From positions 39,509,330-39,573,329 of the forward strand of contig NC_087062.1 of the NCBI RefSeq assembly GCF_963678635.1: a DNA stretch of 64,000 nt. Direction: 5' to 3'. This stretch comes from Symsagittifera roscoffensis (taxonomy: Eukaryota > Xenacoelomorpha > Acoela > Convolutidae). This document shows positions 50,401-58,698 of this stretch, piece after piece (position 1 is the stretch's first letter; every line of letters begins with the position of its first letter). The notes below the pieces were generated by a model. It was not told the DNA's origin, searched no databases, and worked only from the letters and a program-made list of their open reading frames with translations. Both the position numbers and the translations under genes were made by a program.

Positions 50401-53400
50401 CCGATAAGTATTAAAACATTTTGAAATTTTTAACAATTTAAATTTATTTTGTTAAATAGAATTTTCTGATTTTCAACGGAATAAGAAAGAAAATATGTAT
50501 TTTCAATTTTGCACTGGTTTACAAAATGTGAAAATAGTTCTAGGGTTATCGCAATTTATGCAAAACCTCGCTTTGTCTCTGTTTCAGATTCAAAGTGACT
50601 CGCTCCCTCATTGAACTAACGGTGAGGGGTGGTCTGGCTTTGCTTTAGAATTAAAGTTAATATCATTTTTTATACAAAAAATTCAGGAAACGCTAGTAGT
50701 TTTTGTCTAGTTTAATCAATACTGTCATCCAGAGGCGAATTTATGGTGGGCGGGGGACATATAGAGGCCACTTTACCAGGAATTCGAGAAATTTTGCATG
50801 TCTTTTCAAAAAATCCAGCTGCTTCAGACCTATTTAGAAAAATAAATCTTGATTATGTTCTGTGAGAGCTCTGAAGTTCAATCTGATCCACCTAAATTTA
50901 CTATTTTCTATACAGGGCAGATTGATTTTCCGAGCTCTCCCAGAACATTATCAAGGCCCCATTTTGCAAAACTTATTGAAGCAGCCGGATTTTTGATGAA
51001 GCATGCGAAAATTGTCGAATGGCTAGAAAAATGCGTCTATATCTCCCCCGGTTATCATAAATCCGCCTTTTGTTGATGACATCTTTATTGATTGAGCTGG
51101 ATCAAAAATAATATGGTTTCCTAGTTTTTCTGAAAATTATATCAGCGTTTTTGTTGGTATCATTTTTTCAATTCAATAATTCAAATAAGACAAAAAGCAG
51201 TGCGTTTGATTTTCACCTGATATGAAAAGAGCCGTCCTCAATTACCGAAAATTACTCTTGCCCTCAATGCTTTTATTCAATAGAAGTTCAATTAAAGAGC
51301 CTCTCAAATGAAAGATCAACAGAAAATGAATGTAATCCATTGATCGCTGATATACAATTCGAATTAATGTTTTTTGTTGGCGCCATCAACAATTTACAAA
51401 ATCGTATCCTGGCCAATGCTTAGCGGTAATGGCTGCGATAATCAAAGCTGATTTTACTTATTTGACCCATTTTTGGAAATATCAAAAAATTTCATGTTAA
51501 AAAAATGGACCAGCAATTGCGATATAAAATTGTACTAATTTGAATAAAGATACGATCGTACCCTAAATCTACTTGAAAATGCTAAATTTTACACAGAGGC
51601 GAAGATGCACTTTGCATACACAAAAGCAAAATTATGACCGATAACGCTACTGGGAAAAACTGAATGAGCTAAACCGTTAGTCAACAAGATTTCTTAAGTG
51701 ACGCACGCCAATTATGATGCATTAGCAGTACCAGTTAATTTGAAAAAAAACATCGAAATATACCAACTAACATGTCTCAATTTATAGAGCAGTCTATGGA
51801 GCAGTAATAACCTGAAAAAATTAAATGTAATAAAAATAAATGAAAACTTTTTTTTAATTTGAATTTTTTTGTGAAAATCATCACCCACACGCAATATTAA
51901 GTCCAAATTGATCAGTTTCGGTTCTAGTAACAAATTAGTTATGGTAAACAAGCTACCTTCAACCAATTTGGAACGATTTCTTTGACGGTTTCAATCTATG
52001 CTTACGCGCTAATAGCGCGAAATATATCACGCATTAATTGTCCCAAATTGGCCAAAATAGCAATTTTTTAACCCCCACAACTTTACAAAAAATGATCACA
52101 GGTGAAATATCTTTCCAAATTTAAGCTCAAGACAACAATACTTTTTGAACCATATCAAAAAAAATTCCGTCAAAAAGGGCTAGTTAAAAAGTCGAAATTT
52201 GTCTGAAGAAAAAAAAACACCTCGAGCACAAATATTCCGTTACTTTCGTTATGAAAGTCGGAACAAAAATTGTCTGTCTTAAAATTTTCAGCATCGATTG
52301 TACTTAATAGCTGGTATTTGATCAAAATGAACACTTTCAAAATGAACACATTTCATCGCAACAATATTCGTGTCGCAACAATTTTGCGACTTAGGTTTAA
52401 AAAAAAAGATACTCTATACTTTAACACAACCATTGGTTTTGTAGTAAGCTGTGTTTTTCATTGCCCATAATAGCTCAATAATAGTAAAAGATGTGAGGAG
52501 AAAAACATACAAGTTTCGTTCAAATCAGGGTGAAGCCTCGATTTCTCGACGTCTTTTAACGTCTCTGGAGTACTGCTCGAGTTGAAAAAAATATATATTG
52601 ATTTGAAGCTGCACTATTCTTTAACCAGATATAATTTTAACTTGTTTTTAGATCCCACAGCAACAAAAGTATCAAAAAAACTTCCCTTCTTCCGGATTCT
52701 GCGGTAATGCTCGTAGCTTTGCAGCATGACCCACATGCTACGCGAAAATGTACAATCTGGCCTCGTGTTTGACTCAAAAATTGTTTCAGTAAAAAGTCGT
52801 AATTTGTCTGCAGATTAATTCCGAGCGCAAAGATTCATCACGTTTTTCAAATGCCGAAGTGATGAATAAGTACTATAACAAAAAAAAACAAATTGACAAA
52901 ATTTTCAAATATCTTTGAAAACCATTTGATTTGTTGGGGAAATAAAATGTTAAATTTCGCCAACTAAGAGCTCTCCCAGAACATTATCAAGGCCCCATTT
53001 TGCAAAACTTATTGAAGCAGCCGGATTTTTGATGAAGCATGCGAAAATTGTCGAATGGCTAGAAAAATGCGTCTATATCTCCCCCGGTTATCATAAATCC
53101 GCCTTTTGTTGATGACATCTTTATTGATTGAGCTGGATCAAAAATAATATGGTTTCCTAGTTTTTCTGAAAATTATATCAGCGTTTTTGTTGGTATCATT
53201 TTTTCAATTCAATAATTCAAATAAGACAAAAAGCAGTGCGTTTGATTTTCACCTGATATGAAAAGAGCCGTCCTCAATTACCGAAAATTACTCTTGCCCT
53301 CAATGCTTTTATTCAATAGAAGTTCAATTAAAGAGCCTCTCAAATGAAAGATCAACAGAAAATGAATGTAATCCATTGATCGCTGATATACAATTCGAAT

Positions 53401-56400
53401 TAATGTTTTTTGTTGGCGCCATCAACAATTTACAAAATCGTATCCTGGCCAATGCTTAGCGGTAATGGCTGCGATAATCAAAGCTGATTTTACTTATTTG
53501 ACCCATTTTTGGAAATATCAAAAAATTTCATGTTAAAAAAATGGACCAGCAATTGCGATATAAAATTGTACTAATTTGAATAAAGATACGATCGTACCCT
53601 AAATCTACTTGAAAATGCTAAATTTTACACAGAGGCGAAGATGCACTTTGCATACACAAAAGCAAAATTATGACCGATAACGCTACTGGGAAAAACTGAA
53701 TGAGCTAAACCGTTAGTCAACAAGATTTCTTAAGTGACGCACGCCAATTATGATGCATTAGCAGTACCAGTTAATTTGAAAAAAAAAACATCGAAATATA
53801 CCAACTAACATGTCTCAATTTATAGAGCAGTCTATGGAGCAGTAATAACCTGAAAAAATTAAATGTAATAAAAATAAATGAAAACTTTTTTTTAATTTGA
53901 AATTTTTTGTGAAAATCATCACCCACACGCAATATTAAGTCCAAATTGATCAGTTTCGGTTCTAGTAACAAATTAGTTATGGTAAACAAGCTACCTTCAA
54001 CCAATTTGGAACGATTTCTTTGACGGTTTCAATCTATGCTTACGCGCTAATAGCGCGAAATATATCACGCATTAATTGTCCCAAATTGGCCAAAATAGCA
54101 ATTTTTTAACCCCCACAACTTTACAAAAAATGATCACAGGTGAAATATCTTTCCAAATTTAAGCTCAAGACAACAATACTTTTTGAACCATATCAAAAAA
54201 AATTCCGTCAAAAAGGGCTAGTTAAAAAGTCGAAATTTGTCTGAAGAAAAAAAAACACCTCGAGCACAAATATTCCGTTACTTTCGTTATGAAAGTCGGA
54301 ACAAAAATTGTCTGTCTTAAAATTTTCAGCATCGATTGTACTTAATAGCTGGTATTTGATCAAAATGAACACTTTCAAAATGAACACATTTCATCGCAAC
54401 AATATTCGTGTCGCAACAATTTTGCGACTTAGGTTTAAAAAAAAAGATACTCTATACTTTAACACAACCATTGGTTTTGTAGTAAGCTGTGTTTTTCATT
54501 GCCCATAATAGCTCAATAATAGTAAAAGATGTGAGGAGAAAAACATACAAGTTTCGTTCAAATCAGGGTGAAGCCTCGATTTCTCGACGTCTTTTAACGT
54601 CTCTGGAGTACTGCTCGAGTTGAAAAAAATATATATTGATTTGAAGCTGCACTATTCTTTAACCAGATATAACTTTAACTTGTTTTTAGATCCCACAGCA
54701 ACAAAAGTATCAAAAAAACTTCCCTTCTTGCGGATTCTGCGGTAATGCTCGTAGCTTTGCAGCATGACCCACATGCTACGCGAAAATGTACAATCTGGCC
54801 TCGTGTTTGACTCAAAAATTGTTTCAGTAAAAAGTCGTAATTTGTCTGCAGATTAATTCCGAGCGCAACGATTCATCACGTTTTTCAAATGCCGAAGTGA
54901 TGAATAAGTACTATAACAAAAAAACAAATTGACAAAATTTTCAAATATCTTTGAAAACCATTTGATTTGTTGGGGAAATAAAATGTTAAATTTCGCCAAC
55001 TAAAATTTTGGCCAAGGCTATGTGGCTGACGCTGATCAAAACTGCAAATGTGAGTGAGCAAAACTTGAAATAGCGAGTCTGCAAACTAATGCTTTTACAT
55101 GTGCATGCTAATCGACGCACATGCTAATAGGCCGGCCCCCGCCCTTTAGATCGCGCTAATTATCTAAAAACCGAACGAAACATATCGCGCTAATTATCTC
55201 AGATTGATAATTGGCCGTATTGCCAATGTTCAAAGCCCCGTAATGCTACTAAAAGTGATTGCAGATAATATATCTTATCTAATGTAGCTCGCCGTCTTGT
55301 TTTCAATTTTGTCTGTTTCAGGAGACGGCGAATTGTGATCATGTGTATGATTTCCACCGCTTCCTTCCTTCTCGCCTGGGTGCCCTACGCTGTATTGGGC
55401 ATGTTCATGATATTTGGAATCCCCTTCGGTTAGCATAATTTCATGTATTGATCCGACTTCAACACCGATTGGTTACCAACACCTAATTTCCTTTGCTTCT
55501 AGGCAGCCATCGATGGCAGAAACCAAACGAGGCTCCCCTGTTCTTTTTTAGTATTTTAGTAATTTGATCTAATCGCAGCTTGAAACTGGTCTTTTTTTTG
55601 GTGCCTCTTCGAGAAATCAGTTATCACTTTTTGGTTCACCGACATTAGGTTTTTTCGAGAAAAAATGATGCCGGGTGATGGATTTAAAAAACTGGGTCAT
55701 TTGAAACCAACGACGCACATATTTTTTTTGGAAGTACACATATCCTGTAAAACTCAAATTAGAGTTTGCCTTGCTGCATGTCATTAATGAAAAATAAACA
55801 AATAAAACATATCAAATACAGGTCGAATTAGTTCAGACGCGTTTTTTTTTCTGTTATTGATGCATGTTGCAAAAAATGAAATTTCAATAAGACCTTTATA
55901 GGTTTTGTAAACTTCCCTTTTTGCAGCAAAATTAGTTTTTTTGCCACCTTTGGTATTTTTTGTAATGCTCGAATGCATTCAGGTTCGTATCTAGGATTTT
56001 CTCGAGGGGGGGTTTTAAAAAATTCAAAAAAATTTGCCAACCTTTTTTAAGTTGGTCAAATTGATTGACAAAAATTTTCGCGCCAGAGCAGTATAAAATC
56101 GTTTTGACCAAAAATTCGTTTTTTTTTCGGCCCGCCTCCCCCTACAAATTAGTATATATTGGTGACGAAGGCGCCCTAAGAAAATTTCAGGGTTGGTCAG
56201 CCAAAAATGGATGTCATAAAATATTACCAAAGGGACAAATTTTGGTTGGTGAGGGGGTCGAATCCTTGAGGGGAAGAGGCATCCGATCCCCCCCCCCCCC
56301 CAAATCCACCCCTGGATGCATTTTTCCAGTAACAAAATGCGATTTTGCTACTGGAAAAATTTATGAAAAAACATAGTCAAAAAATGTAGTTTTTACTATA

Positions 56401-58698
56401 TAAAACCCAAAGTTATTGCTTAAAAACAAAATTTAAACGTTTTGTTTTGCGCAAATTTTTGAAAGACTTTACTCTGCTAAGATTTTTTTGAGCTATGTAA
56501 AAGGTTTCTTTTGGTATAAATTTTTAAATCAATTAACTTGGTACTTTCAGCGCAATTTTTGATGTTATGTTTTGAATCCTCAAAATTGCACCGTATTAAT
56601 TCTGTTAAATTATTTAGCAACTTTTGTGCACTTTTCTTTTTGTCTATTATTAACGCAATAATGCGAAAAACGCGTTTGAGTTTTCTAGTTTTGGTTCATT
56701 TTGTCTGGATCATTTAAATCAGCACTGAATTTAAGTTATGAGAGAATTTTACAGAAGCAAATCTAATTCCGTGACTTGTAACTGGTCTTGACTGGAATGT
56801 TTTTTGGGGCCTCAAAAATTTTACTTCAGGATTATCTCGCGTTTTGGAATTTGCATTTGTTTATGGCTGGTTTTAGTATCTGTTAATCGCTCCTTCTGTT
56901 ATACGAGAATCTTCTTTCTGCATCTCAAAGTACCAGTTTATAATTAATTTTCTAATTGAAAATACACAAAATTTTCACATAAGTCATCATACGCCCTTAT
57001 TCCATCGATCAGAACTACTCCATCTCAAAGTGTCATTGCTTGTTCGACCAAAACGCCCGTCCGAAAATGCTTCAAATCGCTGATAAAACCAGTTAATTAG
57101 TCGCGGAGGTCTAACTGATCCGTTCTTTCCAGGAACAAAATGATTCTTTGTTCCGACCATTGGAAAAATGTGGAGGAACTTTGTTTTCGAGTGTTTTTTT
57201 TTATTTTCCACGCAAAATCAGTATCAAAACAATTTAAAATTTTTTGAATAAATTTTTTCAGTGTCGAGAAAAACCAGTTTGAAGTTTCTGATTTTAGTCG
57301 AAACTCAACCTAATAAGTTGAGCGTGAAGGCTTGCATTAACCTGTTTATACTTAATTTAAGCCGTGAAAACTAAATTTCATTTGAGTAAAGTCAGTTTTA
57401 GTAGTTAATTAGCGCCAATTTTGTAATCAAAATTCAAAACTTTTCTGCAAAAAAAAAGAAAACATTGAAATTTTGTAACAATTTTTTTTCGTTTTTCTAG
57501 TCATTTTTCGATAAAAACTGTTTTCCAATTGGCCTATTTTATTTGCATTAAAAATTTCAATATCAATTTATTTCCATAAGTTTCTTGTATCGAAATGAAA
57601 AATAGATTATATGTTGTTGTATGTTAATTGATCATTGTTAGCCTGATGAACTACACGAGCGGGTCTGAATAAATTTCAAAAATATTTTTTCTCATTTTAA
57701 AATTGAACAAATTAAAAAGAAAACGCTATAACTTGAATGCATCGATAGTTTGATAAAATGGCCTTTGAAGACAGTGCTCTTTTACTTTGCAATTACTTTT
57801 AATCATGATGTGCCGACTTTGTTACAGTTGTTCACGCAACAGTTTTTAAGCCATGTTGGTTGGAAAAAAACGCTACTTGAGATACTTCGATTTACTTTGT
57901 TTTCACAAAAGTTCAACAAAAAATTTCTTACCATATAGTGCAAGGGAGCGCGGGTATCCTTTGATATGTTAATACGGTTAAGACGGTTCATCCACAAGGG
58001 AATGGTCCAACATACGAGCTGTTCAGCTTATCTCGGAGAACCGCTGTTGTGCCCCTGCTTATAAACTACAGGCAATTTTTTTGGGGTGGGTAATATTGCC
58101 TCTCCCTCAGTCAACGAGAAAGGCTCATGATGGGCCTCGAACATCCGACCATTCGATTGAGAGGCGGAGACGTAATCACAACTGCTCCCTACAAAAAAGA
58201 TAGCAGATGAAAAAAAGAAACAGGTTTATAATGCTCAGATTATCCATATCGAGAGAATGATGTTCAATTAAATTTATTACTTTTCCGAGCACTAGGTCAT
58301 ATTGTGAACAGCTGATGTGACCAGTCAGAAAAAACGATAAGCAACAATTAATGAAAGTTTTTCTGTTTTTCTATCAAATGGAAAGAAAACAGAACCACTG
58401 GTCGCTTCACGCTCAAGCTCCCCTCGTTACAAAATGAGTACGCTGGAACCGGCAAACTAGATGTTACTGCTTTTTTTCAGGTAAAGTTTTCTCATTGACT
58501 GCAAACACGATCGCGAAGACATCCTGCATCTACAATACACTGATTCTGCGACATGCCAGCGACACCTCTGCCCCCACAACAACCCCCGTCAACTCTCGGC
58601 GGCGTGCGAACGGAAACAACTGCCCAAATAACAATCCTTCGAATGAAAGCTGGGTTCGACGTATGATCAACCGAATCAGAAGCTGCCCATCTTCAGCT
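20171..58698 (+). CDS. Opsin-like rhodopsin-family GPCR, five-exon gene model
   Basis: Joined exons 20171-20493, 31633-31730, 33137-33443, 55322-55428 and 58481-58698 (or to the stop at 58845). The four junctions are in phases 2, 1, 2 and 1, all GT..AG, and leave no stop, giving 351 residues to the last possible donor or 399 to the stop. Seven membrane segments are present. Opsin marks: Lys291 in TIAKTSCIYN at the retinal-binding position (296 in bovine rhodopsin); Glu109 at counterion position 113; Asp184 near position 181; WVPYA in helix 6; LACSDLLLS in helix 2; ERL in place of E/DRY. Missing: Cys110 (Leu106 here) and Cys187 (Trp190 here), hence the conserved disulfide; NPxxY reads NTLIL; no clear helix 8. 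Retinal binding and light sensing are inferred from the lysine; a photoisomerase or a non-visual role is equally possible. Intact frame and coding-like composition over 38.5 kb argue against a pseudogene. Confidence 0.85.
21370..22066 (+). mobile_element. Family C repeat, long copy with terminal hairpin
   Basis: Shared text with 33762-34314, 27290-27690, 59500-60160 and 400-835: 'TGTCTGCTTATGTTTAGTCG', 'TTTCGGCCTATTTTAT', 'TAGTGGCCTAATTT' and 'GATCGCACAAAAT'. The 3' end is 'TCGTAAGTGGT' followed by the hairpin GCGAAGCT-C-AGCTTCGC and CTCTGTGTT. No terminal inverted repeat was found at the 5' end. No coding capacity; the class is unknown. Confidence 0.6.
27290..27690 (+). mobile_element. Family C repeat, truncated copy
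   Basis: Matches the middle of family C ('GCTTAAAAACTTTATTCTGC', 'ATTGGCTTAGTGATCTAA', 'GCTCACATCTGGATCGC') but lacks the 3' hairpin. Confidence 0.5.
29368..30776 (+). mobile_element. TA-flanked element with 20-bp subterminal repeats, copy 1
   Basis: The right end reads ACAGTTTGGCCTCG|TA; its inverse complement CGAGGCCAAACTGT matches the left end of the copy at 43492 (TA|CGAGGCCAAGTTGT) and, weakly, the left end here (CACGAGTCGAACTGC). Near the left end, at 29650-29700, three 20-bp units follow one another: AGCGGAATCCTCAAAATGTG, AGCAGAATCCGCAAATTCAA, AGCGGAATCTGC. Related motifs recur at 29536, 29560, 30514, 30567 and 30610. A SINE1 head lies inside. No transposase is recognised. Confidence 0.6.
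30107..30180 (-). mobile_element. SINE1 tRNA-derived head, truncated
   Basis: Reverse complement begins 'TATATAGAGGCACTTAGCAT', then 'GGTGGTAAGGCGTTCACTTT' and 'CAGATCGTGTAGTCGATCCC', which is the same head as 18478 with a better B box. Body and (ATT)n tail are absent. Confidence 0.65.
31334..31475 (+). repeat. Two tandem copies of a 71-bp unit
   Basis: 'TAACTTAAG.CAAATCTCAG' to 'GCCATCCATCTCCTT' appears at 31334 and again at 31405 with about four differences. It lies 160 bases before exon 2 of the opsin-like gene. Confidence 0.9.
31633..31730 (+). CDS. Opsin-like gene, exon 2 (helix 3)
   Basis: Acceptor TTTATTTCAG ends at 31632 and donor A|GTAAGAG begins at 31731. Completes Leu108, then EAAIMMFAGLFSL, NNHVVIACERLQ and ATMISRP. 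Counting back from Glu130 (the E of ERY) without gaps puts Glu109 at bovine position 113 and Leu106 at position 110. The closing SRP matches the RP of the opsin second cytoplasmic loop. Confidence 0.88.
31731..33136. other. Opsin-like gene intron 2 (1.4 kb)
   Basis: No gene, RNA or clear repeat recognised. The short minus-strand frames within it (31957-32202, 32352-32540) have no domain. Confidence 0.6.
33137..33443 (+). CDS. Opsin-like gene, exon 3 (helices 4 and 5)
   Basis: Acceptor GTGTTTAG ends at 33136; donor AG|GTCAGA begins at 33444. Helix 4: ALLVVLGSLVMSLVWTLLAS with the conserved Trp169. Second extracellular loop: CQGPGFALDSSGQSWGLNW, whose GLNW corresponds to the opsin GIDY/DW segment and whose Trp190 occupies the disulfide cysteine position. 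Helix 5: LVYIWMLMVFEFGIPIVIVV with the conserved proline 216. The third cytoplasmic loop (NGKFPHQMTPR) is short. The open frame runs past the donor into the intron to 33576, which is not coding. Confidence 0.88.
33762..34314 (+). mobile_element. Family C repeat
   Basis: 'GCTTGTCTGCTTATGTTTTG', 'TTAGTGGCCTAATTTTGGAT' and 'GATTGCACAAAATGCTGAAA' match the copy at 21370; the 3' end is 'TCGCAAGTGCTGAGACGCTC' then CACTTCGCCTTTGTGTT, so the terminal hairpin is diverged. Confidence 0.6.
33866..33899. repeat. Perfect 12-bp hairpin inside family C
   Basis: AACGATTTCGGC, ten-base loop, GCCGAAATCGTT. Further GCCGAAAT/ATTTCGGC pieces follow to 33930, indicating local inverted duplication specific to this copy. 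Confidence 0.85.
36152..36564. mobile_element. Non-autonomous DNA element with long terminal inverted repeats
   Basis: Left end GGGTCTCATGCACTAAACG followed by ACCCAAAAT; right end is its inverse complement with two changes (ATTTTGGGCC, then GTTTAGTGCATAAGACCC). Flanking 8-mers TAAATTTT (36144-36151) and TAATTTTT (36565-36572) match at 7 of 8, consistent with an 8-bp target duplication as made by hAT or P-type transposases. The interior also folds back (GCCGAAATTACTAAAAC opposite AATTTCGGCTAAAGTTTT). No coding capacity. Confidence 0.7.
38152..38855. mobile_element. Foldback element with ~330-bp arms
   Basis: Left arm 38152-38480 and right arm 38530-38855 are inverse complements along most of their length; for example 'ATTAGACGATTTTGCAAAAC' against 'GTTTTAAAAATCGTCTAAT', and 'TTTATGTTCTTTTTGTAG' against 'ACAAAAAGAACATAAAATG'. 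The roughly 50-base centre carries further TAGACGA copies. The motif ATTAGACGA/TCGTCTAAT occurs many times, also outside the left arm (38110-38140). No coding capacity. Confidence 0.75.
40692..40753 (+). mobile_element. Family A 3' tip fragment
   Basis: 'AAAGGCAGTCGGAACATTCA', a changed hairpin (GGGCTGTGCACTG) and tail 'ATGCGGGAAGTCTTG'. It ends exactly where the next family A copy begins. Confidence 0.65.
40754..41259 (+). mobile_element. Family A hairpin-ended repeat, nearly complete
   Basis: 5' end TTGTTCTGTCTTTTGCC is diverged, so the palindrome is lost. The body has 'AATAACGCGTAAGCGG' and 'ATATGGCGTGTGGGGG'. 3' end: CAGTCGGATC, ATTC, hairpin AAGGC-TTC-GCCCT, tail GATACGAGCAGTCTTG. Minus-oriented tip fragments of the same family occur near 40213-40250 and 40325. 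Confidence 0.7.
43492..44571 (+). mobile_element. TA-flanked element with 20-bp subterminal repeats, copy 2
   Basis: Left end TA|CGAGGCCAAGTTGTG, right end CAGTGCTCAGTTTGGCC. Left subterminal units with 20-bp spacing at 43755-43840: GCGGAATCCGCAACCCTTAA, GCCGAATTCGCAAATTGTAA, GCGGAACTCGCATTTTG. Right units at 44295-44360, in inverse orientation: GGAATTCGCTAACATTTGT, CGAATCCGCTTACATTTTAC, GAAATGCGCTCACAGTTGCT. No transposase recognised. A right-end fragment of the same family lies near 52690-52765 and in the duplicate near 54727-54800. Confidence 0.65.
44971..45394. mobile_element. hAT-like non-autonomous element
   Basis: Terminal inverted repeats CAGGGGCGGATTTAGG and CCTAGATCCGCCCCTG. Flanking 8-mers ACGAATTA and ACGCAATA match at 6 of 8, as expected of an aged hAT target duplication. 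The interior is G- and C-rich near the ends, with a C run at 45350-45368. The minus-strand frame 44982-45263 inside it is not a gene. Confidence 0.7.
45403..46337. other. Non-coding spacer before the tandem array
   Basis: Only a family A 3' tip is recognised: 46131-46172 'GGAAACATTCAGAGGTTCGC' and 'CCTGGTACGAGCAGTCTTG'. Confidence 0.5.
46338..50952 (+). repeat. Four tandem copies of a 1154-bp unit
   Basis: Units begin at 'ATAGTTGAAAAAGAG' near 46338, 47491, 48645 and 49799, and each ends in GAGCTCTCCCAGAACATTAT (third unit has AAAACATT). The period measured between 'AGTTGAA' anchors is 1153, 1154, 1154. Differences between copies are scattered single bases. Each unit carries the left about 220 bases of the element listed at 50732-51068. 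No protein-coding frame persists across units. Confidence 0.93.
50732..51068. mobile_element. Non-autonomous element with AGGCGRATTTATG ends
   Basis: Left end GAGGCGAATTTATGGTGGGC and right end CATAAATCCGCCT (inverse AGGCGGATTTATG). Size and end sequence resemble the hAT-like elements at 44971 and 55980. This is the only intact copy in the region: the upstream tandem units hold only its left part and 52968-53106 only its right part. Confidence 0.6.
51790..52266 (-). mobile_element. Family A hairpin-ended repeat, 3'-truncated, in duplicate unit 1
   Basis: Read on the minus strand from 52266: GTTCCGACTTTCATAACG with palindrome CTTTC-ATAAC-GAAAG, then 'CACCTGTGATCATTTTTTG', 'CGCGCTATTAGCGCGTAAGC' and 'GTGTGGGTGATGATTTTCAC', ending near 'GTTATTACTGCTCC'. 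The 3' hairpin is missing. Confidence 0.7.
53826..54302 (-). mobile_element. Family A hairpin-ended repeat, 3'-truncated, in duplicate unit 2
   Basis: The same insertion as 51790-52266, carried by the tandem duplication and not an independent event. Confidence 0.7.
55322..55428 (+). CDS. Opsin-like gene, exon 4 (helix 6)
   Basis: Acceptor CTGTTTCAG ends at 55321; donor CG|GTTAGC begins at 55429, a weaker match to consensus. Encodes RRRIVIMCMISTASFLLAWV then PYAVLGMFMIFGIPFG. WVPYA is the opsin CWVPYA with Ala in place of Cys. Joined to exon 3, the distance from helix 5 to the helix 6 Trp is close to that of rhodopsin (38 versus 42), so no exon needs to be missing in the 21.9-kb intron. Confidence 0.87.
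55503..55550 (+). other. Possible alternative small exon of the opsin-like gene
   Basis: Only 74 bases after exon 4, a TTTGCTTCTAG acceptor precedes a block of raised G+C. In the phase left by exon 4 it reads GSHRWQKPNEAPLFFF and meets a TGA at about 55566. Using it would give a receptor lacking helix 7 and the lysine. The exon 4 to exon 5 join already gives a normal helix 6-7 distance, so this may be unused or an older exon. Confidence 0.3.
55980..56314. mobile_element. hAT-like non-autonomous element with clear target duplication
   Basis: Left end CAGGTTCGTATCTAGGATTT, right end AATCCACCCCTG. Flanking 8-mers AATGCATT (55972-55979) and GATGCATT (56315-56322) match at 7 of 8. Interior pieces ('AGTATATATTGGTGACGAAG', 'TCGAGGGGGG') are related to 44971-45394. 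The long frames on both strands here come from its G/C runs and are not genes. Confidence 0.75.
57148..57545 (+). mobile_element. Family B hairpin-ended repeat, 3'-truncated
   Basis: 5' end TTGTTCCGACCATTGGAAAA. The body 'CACGCAAAATCAGTATCAAA', 'TTCAGTGTCGAGAAAAACC' and 'TTTAAGCCGTGAAAACTAAA' supplies the uninterrupted order that shows the 7533-14250 copy was split. The 3' hairpin is absent. Confidence 0.7.
57945..58190 (-). mobile_element. tRNA-derived SINE (SINE2)
   Basis: The minus strand starts 'AGGGAGCAGTTGTGATTACG' and 'TCTCCGCCTCTCAATCGAAT', then a B box 'GATGTTCGAGGCCC'; the A box is shortened. An unrelated G+C-richer body follows, ending near 'GGATACCCGCGCTCCCTTGC'. It differs in head and body from SINE1. 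Confidence 0.65.

Larger units (their letters stand above)
50932..55003 (+). repeat. Two tandem copies of a 2036-bp unit
   Basis: 50932-52967 and 52968-55003, each from GAGCTCTCCCAGAACATTAT to 'AATTTCGCCAACTAA'. Nearly identical: I noted single-base changes (for instance CTTCCGGATT versus CTTGCGGATT, and AAAGATTCATC versus AACGATTCATC) and one- or two-base run-length changes. The unit contains a minus-strand family A copy and a fragment of the TA-flanked element. Confidence 0.93.
33444..55321. other. Opsin-like gene intron 3 (21.9 kb), filled with repeats
   Basis: Contains, in order: family C (33762-34314), an element with possible diverged ends near 34440-35160 (GGGGAAAACC opposite GGTTTTCCCC), a 413-bp inverted-repeat element (36152-36564), a foldback (38152-38855), two family A copies (40692-41259), the TA-flanked element (43492-44571), a hAT-like element (44971-45394), and two tandem blocks (46338-55003). 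The stretches 34315-36151, 36565-38150, 38856-40690 and 41260-43490 hold no recognised gene. The 41489-41888 frames overlap and show no domain. Confidence 0.6.
55429..58480. other. Opsin-like gene intron 4 (3.1 kb)
   Basis: Contains a hAT-like element (55980-56314), a family B copy (57148-57545) and a SINE (57945-58190). The rest (56315-57147) holds no recognised gene. Confidence 0.6.

Noticed and set aside
46338-50952. A CRISPR-like array
   Set aside because: The units are over 1 kb with no short repeat-spacer pattern and the genome is animal; it is an ordinary tandem duplication.
52270-52470. A conserved 66-codon frame found identically at 54308-54508
   Set aside because: Its conservation is due to the recent 2036-bp duplication and not to selection on a protein.
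56024-56376. Two 103-codon frames on opposite strands
   Set aside because: Overlap each other within the 55980-56314 element; proline- and glycine-rich runs come from homopolymers.
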